64,000 nt of DNA, from the NCBI GenBank assembly GCA_009617715.1, contig VTFK01000008.1:2914001-2978000 (forward strand). The letters run 5' to 3'. Made by a program: the position numbers and the translations under genes. Within the stretch, counting starts at the first letter, position 1; the number at the start of each line of letters is the position of its first letter. Source of the DNA: Plectrocnemia conspersa (taxonomy: Eukaryota > Arthropoda > Insecta > Trichoptera > Polycentropodidae). This document shows positions 1 to 12,038 of this stretch, in pieces. The notes below the pieces were generated by a model that was not told the origin of the DNA, did no database searches, and saw nothing but the letters and a program-made list of their open reading frames with translations.

Positions 1-2892
1 GCGTATGGTACTTAAAAAAATACATGGGAACGCAAACGCTGGTAATTTTGTGGCACACAAAAAAGAAGTTCTTCTAGAATCTCCAGATTATAAATATTCC
101 CCACCAGAAACTTGAAGAAGTACCTTTTTAAATACAATCGTCGACGCGACTCAAGGAAATCATATCCCAGCATACCTTGTAGGAATTTTGTAATAAAAAT
201 GGATATATAGATATTCTTTTATGTACAGGTATTTTTTTTCTATTATTTGATAATCAGACTAGGAAAGCATGCTCTTGGATGCTGTGCACTAAGTGTGTCA
301 TTATACACGGCATACAGTGCCCTCTAGCTCCTCGATTGATTGCAAGACAAATATGTGCTGATGGAATCTGTAGCTCTCTTCAAATAGGACACCCAAATCG
401 GTTACCATTTCTGTGCGGTGAAACACATTATTATATTGAACATATTGACGATGATTTATCAAGTATGATTATCCCCAAAGTTACAGCTCTGAAAGCGCCT
501 TATATTATTTATCCGTGACCATGTATCTATAGTCTATCTTCAGTCATCAATCAATGCAAAAAGTGCTCGAATTTCTTTCACTCAAATAAACACTGAAACC
601 AAGATCCAGTCAATTCAATTGCTGAAGATCATCATTGATCTTAAAAAAATACTGTTTTTGAGTCAAAACTTATGCATAAATTTATTCGAACTTAGCTACC
701 TGCTTTCCATGTTATAGTAAAAATATGGCGCATTTCAAAACAACATGATGTAAACATTTTATTATGGAGCTAACAGTTTTTGCACATAAATTGTTACTCA
801 CAATAAAAAAAACAATGGCCTTGTAAGAATTTTGGAAACAACCTCGTTGTGCAAGGAAAACACGAAACCAGCAATCCGTGAAAAATTTGAAGTTCAAGGT
901 CCATGCACAAATCAGTCATACTAAACATTTTTTTAGTCACACTAGCGTGTTATTAAACAATTAAAAATTTCCTCGCACGATGATCGGAAATTCAACAGTT
1001 CTTAGAATAAAATTTGGGCAACGAAGTATAACTTGACATTAAAAACAATTCTCATGATTTATCTTATAAAATAAACTCGAATTAAAATTGAATAAAATGC
1101 TAAGATTTGTAAGTCTCGCGTGCATAGTATATGCGCACATTTTTTACAACTCTGCACTTTGCAGTAAAAATCACGGGGGAGTGCTCACAGTAAATAATTT
1201 AATCATATAACGCGTTACTTACACCCCCTGGGCTGGCGGAGCAAAATGTGCAAATGTAAAATAATTCAGCGGCACTCGAAAACGTTTTTAGTCTAATTAA
1301 CGTGTTACTATGAAGACGACACGTGGTGTGAACGGTTCGAGCTTAACCGGCGGGTTTTGCGCAAGCCGACGGTTAAATTGACGGGACGGCTGTGCACTGT
1401 GTAGTTAACTTCGTTAACAGGATTGAGCGAATTGATTAACGAAACGGATAGGCGATGATGTGAATTGATTAACCGAATTAACGATGTGCATAGTTGGAAA
1501 CGGGTTGGGTCAAAATTAATTTTAGTTTTCGAATATTGTTTTATATCTTAACTTGAGCACGAGAAACTGCATCAAGAGTTTTTATAAACATGTGGTAGAT
1601 AAATTGCTTTGACAACGTTTGATATGTATCGATATGTATAAAAAAATAATGTTTGCCTCTATACAATTCTACACCATTTAACTGTTACTTATATACAACC
1701 CTGCTTAAGGTTCATTATATCACTTACTATAGAAAAAAAAAATGGTTAATCCATATCATCTCTGATGCAACTTTTTTCATTTCAAATTATTTACTGCGAC
1801 ATCCTTTTAAACTCGAAAGCTGGACCGCCACAACAAGCTTACTGCATATGCAGCCAGCTCGATTTAATATCAGGTGGCATAGCCAAAACATAATTCGCAA
1901 TGGCTGTACACATTTTCAATTTAAAAACGCGAACCGAAGCCAGAAGGGGCGAGGAGCTCTCCCACCCCACGATTCCAAGGGTTGAAAGCGGACTTTTGAA
2001 TCATCGCCATCGTTCGTATATTAGCGGCTTGTCGGCCGGCCAGTGTTTTAACGCTCGACGGACTAAAACAATGGACTTTAGGGGGCGACACGCGGCGATA
2101 GAAACCCTTTAAATGCAACGTAGCGTAACCCCCACAGTCGACAATGAAATGCATACACGCCCACCCCTTCCCGAATTGCGCAAAAATGCACTCGAACCGG
2201 TGAACGAATGCATACGCACGCGTGCTTGTAATGAAAATCGATGCTTGAATAATATATCATAGCTAAGACGAGCTGTTTGTATGACTGCAATAAACTTTAT
2301 TCAGAATATAGATTTCATGTTATCGATAACATTCAATTCAAGTTGTATAGCCTATCTAAACATATGATATTCAATTATGTGTGAGAAAAATATATACTGA
2401 ATCAATCTAGAAGTTTTAGAATAAAGTGTTCTGCTATGAAGACGTCGCTCTACTATAGAAAATGCGCTCAATTTGTACTTAAAAATACAAATAAAAAAAA
2501 AATCGGGAAGCATGCGCGCGGACATAAGCTGCGTTTATTTCAGCATATAAATGCTGCTGGAAACACAAGTCGACTGCGTAGGACTTGACCATCTGATCTC
2601 GTTTAATCTGTATTTAATAGAAAATTGCTGTTTGGTTGCAGATCTATTTGTATAGTCCCATCTATCGATAATGATCCATGGCACACTCCAGCTGTTTTGG
2701 TAGACCTTGATCTCGAGTAATAGTAGTATTTTTGCTTCTAAGCAAATACAACGCATAAAATTGATTGTTATATGCTTCTGAATGCAGTAGTATAGCCATA
2801 GTTATAGAAAAAGCGTTGTCTTTATTTGTTCAAAACTTGCTCGTAGAATTTGAGTCACGTCTAGTTATGTTTATCTATATGTGAATATATGT
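1..2892. other. AT-rich stretch without a recognised gene
   Basis: Only short ORFs occur, for example a 79-codon one at 279-518 whose product I do not recognise. Patches at about 1310-1420 and 1890-2230 are more GC-rich than the surroundings, but neither has a convincing reading frame, splice pattern or repeat partner in the window. If the sba gene has its missing N-terminal exons further upstream, this stretch would be intron. That is an inference from the incomplete gene at 14372. Confidence 0.4.
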
Positions 2893-3143
2893 GTTATCGT
2901 AGCCGTGTTCGCATCCGAATCATCCAGTCGTCTTCGAAGCGAGTTGAATTCAGACGTCTCAGACGACATAACTAGACCAGGGTTGACGTGAAGAGGGAAG
3001 CAGCTGCTTCTCGTCTGTCAAATTCACTGACGCGACTCAAATTGCTTCGAGTCCAAGTCGAGGAACTCTGTGACTGGATTATTGCGCAATCAAAAATTCT
3101 GATTGTTTGATTGTTAAATATTAAAATTTTACTTTTAATTCCA
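2893..3143 (+). repeat. Dispersed repeat R, copy 1
   Basis: This segment begins GTTATCGTAGCCGTG and contains the block AGGGTTGACGTGAAGAGGGA. The same sequence recurs at 6061-6200 (shortened) and at 7443-7670. The match to the third copy covers most of the unit, including a conserved stretch around ATTGCGCAA and an AT-rich tail. It lies about 60 bases before the inverted-repeat element at 3201. In copy 3 the same sequence sits inside that element, so the two repeats are associated. No coding potential was seen. Confidence 0.8.
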
Positions 3144-3200
3144 ACTGCTTTATATTTTTCTCTATTATTAAGTAAAAAATGTGTAATTATATGAAATGTA

Positions 3201-4245
3201 ATGTCTCAACTATACTCTCTGGAAGTTGTGTCAAGGTTGGGCAAGGACGGAGAATATAGTGGGGGGTTACTTCGGTCGAGTTCGGTTCTGCCAGCTCTAA
3301 AATCTCTCGGAAGTTGTCCGAGATTACCAAGAACGGGAGGTAAAGTGAGGGTAATTCAGTCTACTTGGCCAGCTCAAAGGGACCAAAGTCGGAGCTGCTC
3401 TTTCGAGCGCGAGTGGTGCGATACTTCTCCTTTCGCTCTCTCGCGTGTTAAGTGACGAGAGTGAGAGAGATAATAATATGATGTTTCGCAAACTGAGATA
3501 AAACGAGTAACTCGGTTCAATTTCAGTATGCGCGTAGGCGTCCTATGGTTAACAGGCATGTCGAGCGCTCCATCGTGGTCACGTGATCAAATTATAATAG
3601 CAAATGCTTATCGGGGACTTCAACAGACTCTTACTGACATCTTTGAACATTTTAGGGCACCAAAAGGGATTAATTATATTTTTGATAGTATATTCTTCTA
3701 ACAGATATCGTTAATATATTTTTTTCATATAAAATTGAATGATTAAAAAATAATTAGTGGTACCTGATTTTGTTAAAAAAAATCGTTTCGAATATCCTTA
3801 TGTATTTTCCTAGATCGGTTTATATAAATGTCACACCATAACGAATTTTTATTTAGAATCGATGGCGACAAATTCTAGGATAGTCACAGATGTGTTGTTC
3901 GTATTCTGAAGTATAATTTTTATGCCTTATGGCATTTTGCAAAAGCCGACAAAGATTTTGCGTAAATTGAATATTTACGACCGAAAAGTTTTCACTGATA
4001 TTGTATTGGTGAGTGCCCACACAAACTTTTATAATTATCAGTAGCGTAATTTTAATAATCAGTAGCGATTATTTGGCACATTTTTCGATCGCGCGCAAAT
4101 ATGCGAGCTGTACATAACAGAAGCCGCCGTCCGAACGGCATATGAAATTTGCGACAGTGCGGTCGCTTACTCGAAGTCATAGGTCTCGGCCGACTTCAGT
4201 TGTAACTTCGGTTTGAACAACTTCCAGAGAGTGTAGTGCAGGCAT
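3201..4245 (+). mobile_element. Non-coding inverted-repeat DNA element (MITE-like), copy 1
   Basis: The left end reads CTATACTCTCTGGAAGTTG. The right end is its near-perfect inverse, CAACTTCCAGAGAGTGTAG, followed by TGCAGGCAT, which inverts the ATGCCTGCA starting the second copy at 7143. The body is about 1.05 kb with no transposase-like frame. Long blocks (about 3580-4010 here, 7830-8220 there) are nearly identical between copies. Terminal inverted repeats, two copies and no coding capacity fit a non-autonomous DNA transposon. Superfamily and target-site duplication are unclear. Confidence 0.75.
3408..3474 (+). repeat. Half-unit of the palindromic repeat family, inside the inverted-repeat element
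   Basis: This stretch contains CGCGTGTTAAGTGACGAGAG followed by TGAGAGAGATAA. It matches the left half of the palindromic repeat at 48874-48994, including the preceding GCGATACTTC part. A related half-unit lies at about 7668-7714 in the second element copy. The right arm of the palindrome is missing here. Confidence 0.65.
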
Positions 4246-6007
4246 AAGAGTATCATACCAATTTTAAATTAAAATCATATTAACATCTGTTATATTTACA
4301 GACATTATTTTTTAATATATATTAATGTGTTCTTAAATATACATGTAAATAATGCCACCATAATAATGTTTATGCTATGGAAATCTCACATCTCCAAAAT
4401 AGCAAGTGAACTCGACTAGTCGAGTTTTTTCAGTACATTGCGACTTGACCTTACGTCCTACCTGGGCTGTCGCAAATAATTGAAAGTCTTCAGCATCACT
4501 TATTATTTTAAGGAGACCGATACATACAAATTCTCACTACATTTCCACTCAAAACAACACGTTTTATGAACATATTTTGCATACGAAGAAACAACATATT
4601 AAGTTTTATTCAATGCATTTTTTTAATTTTTCTTGAAAAATTACCAAATAAGGTGCAAATCAAATTTCACTAATGATCATCGTTATTTTTTATTATATTT
4701 ACAAAATTCAACCAATATAATATGAGTCTTGGGAGTTCTAAATAAATTATTTTAAACTTTGATCTAATAAGGTTTTATTAGTACTGTTTAGAATAGTGCA
4801 TAGAATGAAATTTTCGCGTGTATTTTCACATATCGATCTTCATTCTTGAGTGAAAATGATAAAAATGCCACTTTGCTTCTATTATTCTGATACATTTTCT
4901 ATAATATAAAGATAGCAAGCGATCATAAAACAGCTTCACAAGAAATTTTTATAACTCCATTGTCACTGAAAGCGACACGAAAAATGTCAAACTGTTGAAA
5001 ATTTAACCTGTGTAAATGAACCGAATAAATGTAGATGATTCATAAAGTTTACTAGTATTAAGTGAGTGAATTTACATTTCCAGCGATCATTTAATCGAAC
5101 ATTTAACTACTACTCCTTAAATAATAATTAATTAAAAAAGCACTTAAATATGTTGATACAATTACTGATAGACCTTCATTGTGAGTGTAATCCGTTATTA
5201 GTGCTACAAATTAAAAGCACTTTAATCTATCATAAATTACATATGGCGAATTTAAGCCATAATAAATTTTATTAATGTCTATTACTAACGTTTTAATAAA
5301 TAACATTACTATAAAATCAACCTAATTAATGCTTATTTATTTTGCGGTTTTGGCAAAGCGCTCTTTGATCAGTATTTCCTGTCTAGAGTATAGTAATAGA
5401 TAGTCTTTATACAGTATCATTGACTCTCCAGTGCTGCAGGGTCGCAATAATCGTATCTCGATCTATGTTTGAAAGCGTAATTGATCCTAATGGCCCTCTC
5501 AAAACCCTCATTCAACCAACTGGGGTTGTATTCGATTCTAACTATTAAACCCCAGTTCGGTTCCCCACACCTCTTCTTTCATTATTTAAAACATTTTATA
5601 TAAAAAAACGAATTGCAATATAACATGCGCTCGGTCCGCAGCTGTGACTTCAGTTATTTCCGTTATCTCGCCGCATTTATCTAACACACCCGTTATCTGA
5701 TCGTCTCACAGAAATGAGTCGTTAAACGGACGGGCGGCGAAAATTTTCTCCTTTTTCACTGCCTGGATGGATACAGGTCCGAATCGGGAATCATCATTGA
5801 GGGGACGCACGTTGAATGCTGTTCACGAACGATTAAGCAATAAGCTGCATTTCGATATCGCGTTTTGCGTCATGTTCATATTTTTTTCTTTGATTTTGTG
5901 CGGAAACAACAAAAGCATATTATAAAAATATTATTATAATATATGATATACAACATACTTTTAATATTCCTTCTATCCTGTATTATCAACATTAACATTT
6001 TTTTTAA
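4246..6007. other. AT-rich stretch; one short dispersed repeat
   Basis: No gene is visible. At 4456-4530 there is a diverged copy of a repeat with the core CTACCTGGGCTGTCGCAA, shared with 34484-34574 and 34894-34960. The rest is AT-rich with many stops in all frames. Confidence 0.4.
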
Positions 6008-6243
6008 TTATTCAAAAAATATTATTAGAATATATTTATATTAATACAAAAATATGTGAAGTTATCGTAGCCGTGTTTGCATCCGAAAAATCTAATCATC
6101 TTTGAAGCGAACTCTGAATTTCAGACGAAATAACTAGACCAGGGTTGACGTGAAGAGGGAAGCGGCTGTTTCTCGTCTGTCAAAGTCACTGATGCGACTC
6201 ACCTTATTCACAAAATAATATTTGAATATATTTCTATTAATAC
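6008..6243. repeat. Repeat R copy 2 between two 40-base direct repeats
   Basis: The core at 6061-6200 is a shortened copy of repeat R. It is flanked by direct repeats at 6008-6047 and 6204-6243, both starting TTATTCA and ending TATTAATAC, which differ at only a few of 40 positions. A long direct repeat around a mobile core could be an unusually long target duplication, a local tandem duplication, or the terminal repeats of a small element. The sequence does not decide. Confidence 0.65.
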
Positions 6244-7142
6244 GAATTGATTTCAAAAAGTTCGTGGAACTAAATATATTATTAAAAGTTCAATACATCT
6301 CATTAAAAAATGGTCGATTGCCATTATTTATAAAGCTATAAATATATATTACAAAAACGATTTAAATTTGCATGCATTCCTTAAAACTAATATGACTATT
6401 TGTTCTTATAGTTTCTCTATATTTCTCGCTATAGGTCTCGCATAAATTGAACAATATTCCTCCAAAACTGTTAAAAACCAACACCGGCTGTTTTATGGTT
6501 AATTTTACATGCATGGTTTCAATTTAACTATAATATGATCTGTTGTAATCGATCAACGAATAATTCCCAAGATAAAACGTGCTATTTTTGCCTTTTTTTA
6601 CTATGTCATATAGATGTTGTAAAATAGTTCCAGGAGAAACCTCCTGAGTCAGCTGCGAGTGTCTGAACAGTTATTTGTGGAAACGCTATAATAATATTTC
6701 TTAACATTTCTTGATCAACAGCAGAAGTATGTTTTTCATTTGACTTATTATCTTATTTAATGCCATATTTCTTAAACCAACACCTTTCAGTTCTCCGACT
6801 AACAATACCTTCGTCAAATCCAAAATTGATATTTCTAGAGAACTTTTGCTACAAAGATATTGGTAATAGCAAAGTTTTACGATTTCTTTTGGGAATTTAT
6901 GTACATAAAACGCTTCTTGATGGATAATACAATGATATTTTAGGAGCTCGTTTCTTTAAAAATGTTGAAACAAATACTTTTTTTATTGAAATGTAAATTT
7001 TTACATACATTCAGTGGCGGCTTTTGCAATATGTTCTACGCACGACTTAATTGGTATAATCACAAAAAATATTTTGTACGTACAAGACACGTCTAGTAGT
7101 AAATTTTAAATATTTGACTTGTTGGTAAACATTTTAACAGTA
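6244..7142. other. AT-rich stretch, nothing recognised
   Basis: No ORF of note, no repeat partner and no RNA gene was seen in these 0.9 kb. Confidence 0.35.
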
Positions 7143-8457
7143 ATGCCTGCACTATACTATCTGGAAGTTGGCCAAGGTTTGCCAAGGACGGAGAATATAG
7201 TGGGTAACTTCGGTCGAGTTAGGTTGTGCCCGCTCTAAAATCTCTCGAAAGTTGTCCGAGGTTACTGAGAACAGGAGGTAAAGTGGGGGTAATTCAGTCG
7301 ACTTGGCCAGCTTCGAGCGCTTGCGAATATTGTCGGCGAAAGGATATATCTTTGAGCTTGTTGCTCTCTCGTAGACATTTTATGAGAGAGATAAATGGTG
7401 TTTCGCAAACTGAGATACAACGAGTAACTCGGTTCAATTTCAGCCGTGCTAGCGTCCGAATCATCCAGTCGTCTTCGAAGCGAGTTGAATTCAGACGTCT
7501 CAGACGACCAGGGTTGACGTGAAGAGGGAAGCGGCTGCTTCTCGTCTGTCGAAATCACTGATGCGACTCAAATTGCTTCGAGTCCAAGTCGAGGAACTCT
7601 GCGACCGGATTATTGCGCAAACAAAAATTCTGATTATTTGATTGCCAAATATTAAAATTTTATTTTCCCCTTTCGCCTTCTCGCGTGTTAAGTGACGACA
7701 GTGAGAGAGATAATGATATGGTGTTTCGCAAACTGAGATACAACGAGTAACTCGGTTCAATTTCAGTATGCGCGTAGGCGTCCTATGGTTAACACGCATG
7801 TCGAGCGGTGCATCGTGTTCACGTGGTCAAGTTATAATACCACATTCTTATCGGGGACTTCAACAGACTCTTACTGACATATTTGAATATTTTAGGGCAC
7901 CAATAGGGATTAATTATATTTTTGATAGTATATTCTTCTAACAGATATCGTTATTATATTTTTTTCGAATAAAATTAAATATTTAAAAAATAATTAGTGG
8001 TACTTGATTTTGTTAAAAAAAATCGTTTCGAATATCCTTATGTATTTTCCTAGATCGGTTTATATAAATGTCACACCATAACGAATTTTTATTTAGAATC
8101 GAATGCGACAATTTCTAGGATAGTCACAGATGTGGTGTTCATATTCTGAACTATCATTTTTATGTCTTATGGCATTTTGCAAAAGCTGATAAAGATTTTG
8201 CGTAAATTGAATATTTAGTTTTCACTGATAATGTAATAATGAGTACCCACACAAACTTTTATAATTATCAGTAGCGTAGTTTTAATAATATGACAATTTA
8301 AAAATTGCGATTATTTGGCACATTTTTCGATCGCGCGCAAATATGCCGGCTGTACGTGACAGAAGCCGCCGTCCAGACGTCATTCACGGACGCCGTCCGG
8401 ACGGCTTATGAAATTTGCGACAGTTGTAACTTCGGTTCGGACAACTTCCAGAGGCAT
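7143..8457 (+). mobile_element. Non-coding inverted-repeat DNA element (MITE-like), copy 2, with nested insertion
   Basis: The left end ATGCCTGCACTATACTATCT inverts the right end of the first copy. The right end has lost bases and reads CAACTTCCAGAGGCAT. The body aligns with 3201-4245 but is longer because it carries repeat R (7443-7670). On both sides of R the block CGAGTAACTCGGTTCAATTT is present (about 7418 and 7742), so the host segment is duplicated around the insert. No transposase frame is present. Best read as a non-autonomous element rearranged by a later insertion. Confidence 0.7.
7443..7670 (+). repeat. Dispersed repeat R, copy 3, nested
   Basis: Nearly the whole unit of 2893-3143 is present, including AGGGTTGACGTGAAGAGGGA and GTCCAAGTCGAGGAACTCTG. 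It begins exactly where the host element sequence stops being collinear with copy 1, and the collinearity resumes after it. Confidence 0.75.
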
Positions 8458-10529
8458 AATAATTTCTACTTTGCTTTTTTAAATTGTATTTTTACATTCA
8501 ATTTTATCGAAGAGACGCATGCACATACACCAAGAGTCGCATTTGGCTCGCGTGCCGCGGCTTGCCGATTCCTGTCTTAGTTTAATCTAAAACAAAGTAA
8601 TACATATTATCTATACATTACACACGTTTCCATATTTTTATCATCATTTATCTACTGTTTACGTATTATTAATTTCTAAGCCATTCGATTAATTCTGATA
8701 AGCATTCACAAATGTTCGCACGTCAAACGTCTTCAATTCGCAAAAAACTTTCACTCGTTCAATTTCGCTGAACTATCTCATTACGTTGACAACTTTCAAA
8801 TCTCGCACAACTTCAAATTCTCAAACAGCTTTCACTGAAAAATATCATTTGAATGTCGTTCCCGGAACGTCGCGGAACTGCGCCGTTCCTGTAGCGATTT
8901 TCGCATGAAATTCGATTTGAGGCGACATGAAATCCTTTCTGATTCGAAATTGCTATCTGTGTGTGCGGGTGTTCACTTCCGTTCGGAGAGCATCCGCATC
9001 CGCTGTGGTCCGTTAAATGGGGAACGACGGTTCGGTTGCAGTTTTGACGTACCATAAAATCTAATCTGGATGCAATGCTGATTTATGAACGTTCCTGAGC
9101 ACCTGAGAGACGTTTCACAGGACGGGTTATTTTAACTATTATTTAATCATAATCGCAAATAAAGATCAGATGAATTTTTATTTTATTATCTGGTAACCCT
9201 AATTCAAAACCTCGTTGACGATTTGATGCTATCAAAGACCAATAGGTATTTTACGACTCTCTAGTGTGGTCCCAATTACTAATATTACGAACAACAATAA
9301 AAATACACATTCTACCCATTATGAACGAATGCCTCTCGTATCGGAATGAAATCTTCGCTTACGTCATCGGGTCAATGCAATCTTGTACCTATAGTTTTTG
9401 TTGCATCAGACTCGTGAAACCGATCGACTAAACCGCCGTATAATCTTAATAAATTACCATATTTAACAAGAAGCGGCAATTATAGAGTGCGCCTTTCAAT
9501 TCAGTCGCATACTAGAGTATGTATTAACAAATTAATAGAGAGTGGTCGTTCGCTCATGAATATTGAATGAAAGCGACCGAAATTGCGTCTTCCTTTCCTC
9601 ATCCCTTTTTTGGTTCAAGGCTAATGCGTTATGTACACTTATTTATGGGGTCAGAATTTGATGACCACCTTTGATGTTTTGAACGCCTTTTGTGCTCGAT
9701 TTATTTATAATTGAATGGCGTTCCCCTCTTATGCAAAAATAATACTTCAAACGGATCGAAGTGTGTGTTAGTGTGTGACCCTCGTCCCAAATTCGCAATA
9801 TCTCCGATACAAGTCACGCGCCTGGCTGAAAATTTCGATCTATTGGATCGCAGGCTTGGGTTTTTAGAATATATTAGCATGCCCAATCGACAGATTGAAG
9901 CCGGCGCACAGTATACGATTTGACTAATCTAGGTGGACAAAAGTCTAAAATTATAATGTTCAGATATTGCTTTTTTTTAATATTACTATACCCTTGAATG
10001 TTCCCTACAACCGGTAACGTACTCCAAAACAGTTTTTGAGTCGCGATCCCTTCAATAAAAATGGGCAAAGTTACCGTTTTGGATCTAGGTAGCCGCGATT
10101 AGCCGCTTAGTGCAGCTGTGAACATTGACGTTTGTGCTTGGCTTACTGTGTTTTGTGTGATTTAAGTACTTTTTAGTGATGGATTCTTCAACTAGAGGTA
10201 ATTATCAATCTATCATCGCATTTTAATCCACCAAAATATTCGTGAATACTTAGGAATACTGTCTTAAAATATACCATTTTCAAAACAACAAAAAAACAAA
10301 AAATTAACTTTGGATGGTCTTAAAGTATTGAAGTTGAGTCAAGGCATAACAAAGCTCTAAACGTATTATCGCATCATTATAGTTTTTTAATAGCATAATT
10401 ATTTTGTGCGATTATGTGCGATTCTAAAGATTTTTAATTTGTTTCATTATAAGTGCCCAAATTTCACGAAAGTCATTATTTGACTTTTGGCGTTCTATCC
10501 CTTCCAAAGGCAGATTAAACAAAGTTATT
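8458..10529. other. Intergenic or intronic stretch without an assigned gene
   Basis: Overlapping short ORFs on both strands at 8813-9055 and 9701-9923 have no recognisable product and no shared splice pattern. GC-richer patches near 8850-9060 may be old repeat remnants, but no second copy lies in the window. Confidence 0.35.
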
Positions 10530-11582
10530 ATGTTTGTAAAGTCAAGATTTGTTGATTTGCTCTTTACACAAGATCAGGAGAAGCCCTTATGGACCTTTCT
10601 GAAAAAAGAATGTGAGAAGATTCGTGTGAAATGGCTTCGTACGATTAGACTTATTTTTAAGTGTCTATGAAAAATGGTTAAATTAAGAATTAGTGTTTTA
10701 TATGTTCCACGAATAGTCACCGAAACCAAGTTTCAGTATTGGTAGACCGAAAAAGCGTTTTGAAGATAGTTGTACAAAAACGAAAAAGCGCAAAGTTCAA
10801 TTGGAAAAATATAACGATGCACAGCTATTTTTTGCTGCACAATTAAGTGTGCGAGCCAGTGGAAAATGAGACGCTGCTAATTTAATGGAGGAAGTATCTA
10901 CAGTTTTACCAAAACGAGCTACTGGTTATAAAAAAGCTCGGAGATGAATTAGCGTGAAAAAATAACAACGGTCTTACACCCCGGGAAGAAGCGTTGGCTT
11001 TATTTATTGCAAACAATTTCACTGTGCAAATGTATGCTGAAGAAGAAGAAGGATGAAATAAAGGGTAAATTCAAAGAAATCAGTCTCATAGTAGACAAAG
11101 TTAAAACAGATTTTGGTACGAGCAACGATGGGAACACCGCAAGGGCGTTTTCACGATTTTTAAAGCAACGGCTCGTATCACCAGTATCAAAGAAAATTTG
11201 ATTTATCTACTATTCTTACAGTCATAGCGTCTGGCTATAAAATGGACCCGGACAAATTTAAGCAATATTGTTTGGAAACACGAGACTTATATATCATCCT
11301 ATACCCGTGGTATAACATGCCAGCTACATTGCATAAGATCCTGATACACGGAGCAGAAATAATAGAACAAATGTCTGAAGAGGCTTCAAAGGGCAAAAAC
11401 AAAGAAATTAGGAAGGTCAAATTAGGTCACACATTAAAACTTCTCGTGTTCGCACAAATTATGATTTATTTAAATATTTATTAATGTCGTCTGATCCTTA
11501 CATTTATTTATTACGGAAACTGCCTAAGAAAAGCAGCATAAAACATTTTGCTCACATAAAAACTTTGTTAAAATCCAAATAA
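10530..11582 (+). pseudogene. Degenerate repetitive-type protein gene (probable transposon relic)
   Basis: Pieces of one protein can be read in sequence across several frames. The first is a segment near 10536-10680 (containing FVDLLFTQDQEKPLW). The second is a block at 11040-11200 with the motif GTSNDGNTAR. The third is a block at 11242-11415 with LYPWYNMPATLHKILIHGAE and SEEASKGKNKEIRK. The last is a C-terminus read in another frame (SSDPYIYLLRKLPKK) ending at 11582. From memory these motifs occur in a protein family present in many copies in insect and other invertebrate genomes, probably transposon-borne; I cannot name the superfamily. Stops and at least one frameshift near 11410 make this copy dead. 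It might be a captured host-like gene instead, but decay is clear. Confidence 0.6.
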
Positions 11583-12038
11583 ATTTAGTAAGATTAACAA
11601 AATTGTGTTTTATTTGCTGCCACATCTTTAAATTGTAATTTGAGACCATTTAAAATCCTATACGTCTGATTCTGAGTTTTGTCCAGCTAGATTGGTCAAA
11701 TCGTACACTGTGCGGCGGCCCGTCACGAGCGCGTGTTTGTATGGGCGAAAATGAATTTTTGACGGGCCTGCTCGAATGGCAGGACTGGGACGGGAATGGA
11801 CTATAAACAGATTCTGTTTCTGATTTTTTTATAAAAAAAATCATGCAAAATAATCCAATGTTGAGTTTTTTTTAAACGTATGCTTGTAAAGTGTTTATAT
11901 AATTGTATCGGATCGCAGATGCTTTTAGGAATTTCGGCGACTAGTGTGGCGTAGACTAAAGCGAAGAAGCTGGTCGTCTCAAGTGGCCGTGGTGGACTTA
12001 AGCTAAACGCCAAAATAAATAACAAATCGAATGTATTA
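11583..12038. other. Short spacer between two decayed elements
   Basis: It contains a small GC-rich patch at about 11700-11800 with the short inverted pair GGCCCGTC / GACGGGCC. No frame or second copy supports a specific assignment. Confidence 0.35.

Noticed and set aside
9701..9923. Overlapping ORFs on both strands
   Set aside because: The products are unrecognised, and mutual overlap with no splice sites gives no reason to prefer either.
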